From Tretioscincus oriximinensis (lineage: Eukaryota; Chordata; Lepidosauria; Squamata; Gymnophthalmidae), in the NCBI GenBank assembly GCA_022410635.1, contig JAJVDF010000044.1, forward strand, positions 3,416,913 to 3,480,912: a DNA stretch of 64,000 nt, read 5' to 3'. How positions within the stretch are numbered: the first letter of the stretch is position 1; each line of letters starts with the position of its first letter. Positions 63,496-64,000 of this stretch are shown in pieces. The position numbers and the translations under genes were made by a program. The notes beneath the pieces are model-generated. The model did no database searches. It saw nothing but the letters and a program-made list of their open reading frames with translations, and was not told the DNA's origin.

Positions 63496-64000
63496 TAAGT
63501 GGGGTAATTAATGCTTCCTTCATTGTGGGAGGCAGTGCCAAATGTGTGGGAGGGGCACTGATTTCTAGGCTCACCCCCCTATCATTGCAATACTTCACTA
63601 CCCCTCTGAACTGAGCTAGTGCACAGAAGTGCACATTTTGAATAAGAAAGTAAAATAAGGCTTTGGAGTAGCCATATTGCTTCTCAGTTGTTAGCTCCTT
63701 CCCCTGAACAAGTGATAAAGCATTTCCCAAATCTATGCTCTGAAGGATTGTTTGTGCATTTCTANTTCAAGACTATACTACTGGGAAGCAGGGGGGTTTA
63801 GTGTGCTTCTTTTTGTTTGGCTGTTGAGAAATGGGACCTTANAATAATGTGTAAAAAACAGCTGCCTTGGGTGCTCCCAAGACGATATTTTGCTACTTCA
63901 CCCTATTAGATTAGCAGCGTGAGTGTAGGTTGCCATTTAGATCAGTGCAATCCTTCAAGGAATGCGCTTGGCCTTTCCCGAGGGCCACGAGTTCAAAAGA
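63496..64000. other. No gene recognised
   Basis: Nothing identified up to the window edge. Confidence 0.4.

Overview
The window looks like nuclear DNA of a non-avian reptile, most likely a squamate (lizard, gecko or skink); tuatara cannot be excluded. I found no host protein-coding exon, rRNA, tRNA gene or CRISPR array that I can support. Nearly all open frames are LINE fragments, antisense shadows of LINEs or low-complexity artefacts. The reptile call is an inference from the repeats: many CR1 and L2 LINE copies, an active-looking L1 lineage, MIR-like tRNA SINEs with L2-type tails, and many short terminal-inverted-repeat (TIR) elements. Isolated single N bases are scattered through the whole window.

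Layout. 0-13 kb: L2 and CR1 remnants, a GC-rich foldback element (5.8-6.6 kb), two copies of a hairpin MITE (7.3 and 9.9 kb), a 34-bp-arm foldback (9.66-9.78 kb) and an antisense L2 (11.9-12.56 kb). 13-27 kb: an antisense L1 3' end (14.7-15.3 kb), the best-preserved CR1 (15.8-16.7 kb), a TTA-flanked TIR family carrying a ZNF143-like motif (17.8, 21.2 and 24.0 kb), a solo LTR split by an L1 (20.2-21.16 kb), a CR1 split by an L1 (22.1-23.0 kb) and a CR1 split by a SINE (26.3-26.97 kb). 27-38 kb: polypyrimidine and compound microsatellites, four antisense CR1 copies, and an antisense L1 with an uninterrupted 199-codon ORF2 tail (34.5-35.1 kb). 38-48 kb: two more hairpin MITEs and a long relative, a 62-bp tandem repeat, two more solo LTRs (39.3-40.1 and 42.4-43.1 kb), a sense L1 3' part (46.2-47.3 kb) and an L2 3' end. 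48-64 kb: a 580-bp hAT-like element with a perfect 8-bp target duplication inside an L2 (50.1-50.7 kb), a sixth hairpin MITE, an internal L1 ORF2 fragment (56.1-56.95 kb), a CR1 with a local inverted duplication (57.8-58.4 kb), an antisense L1 3' end (59.9-60.6 kb) and a terminal antisense CR1.

No genes act together here. The value of the window is its record of insertions: several nestings can be read directly from target-site duplications or from paired copies, giving relative ages. LINE machinery (CR1, L2, L1) supplied the autonomous activity. The SINEs appear to have borrowed the L2 tail. The hairpin MITEs and TTA- or 8-bp-flanked elements need transposases that are not encoded here. The least expected structures are the near-perfect hairpin MITE family with TA flanks, its 392-bp relative, the hAT-like element with a ~100-bp-arm internal palindrome, and the motif-dispersing TIR family.
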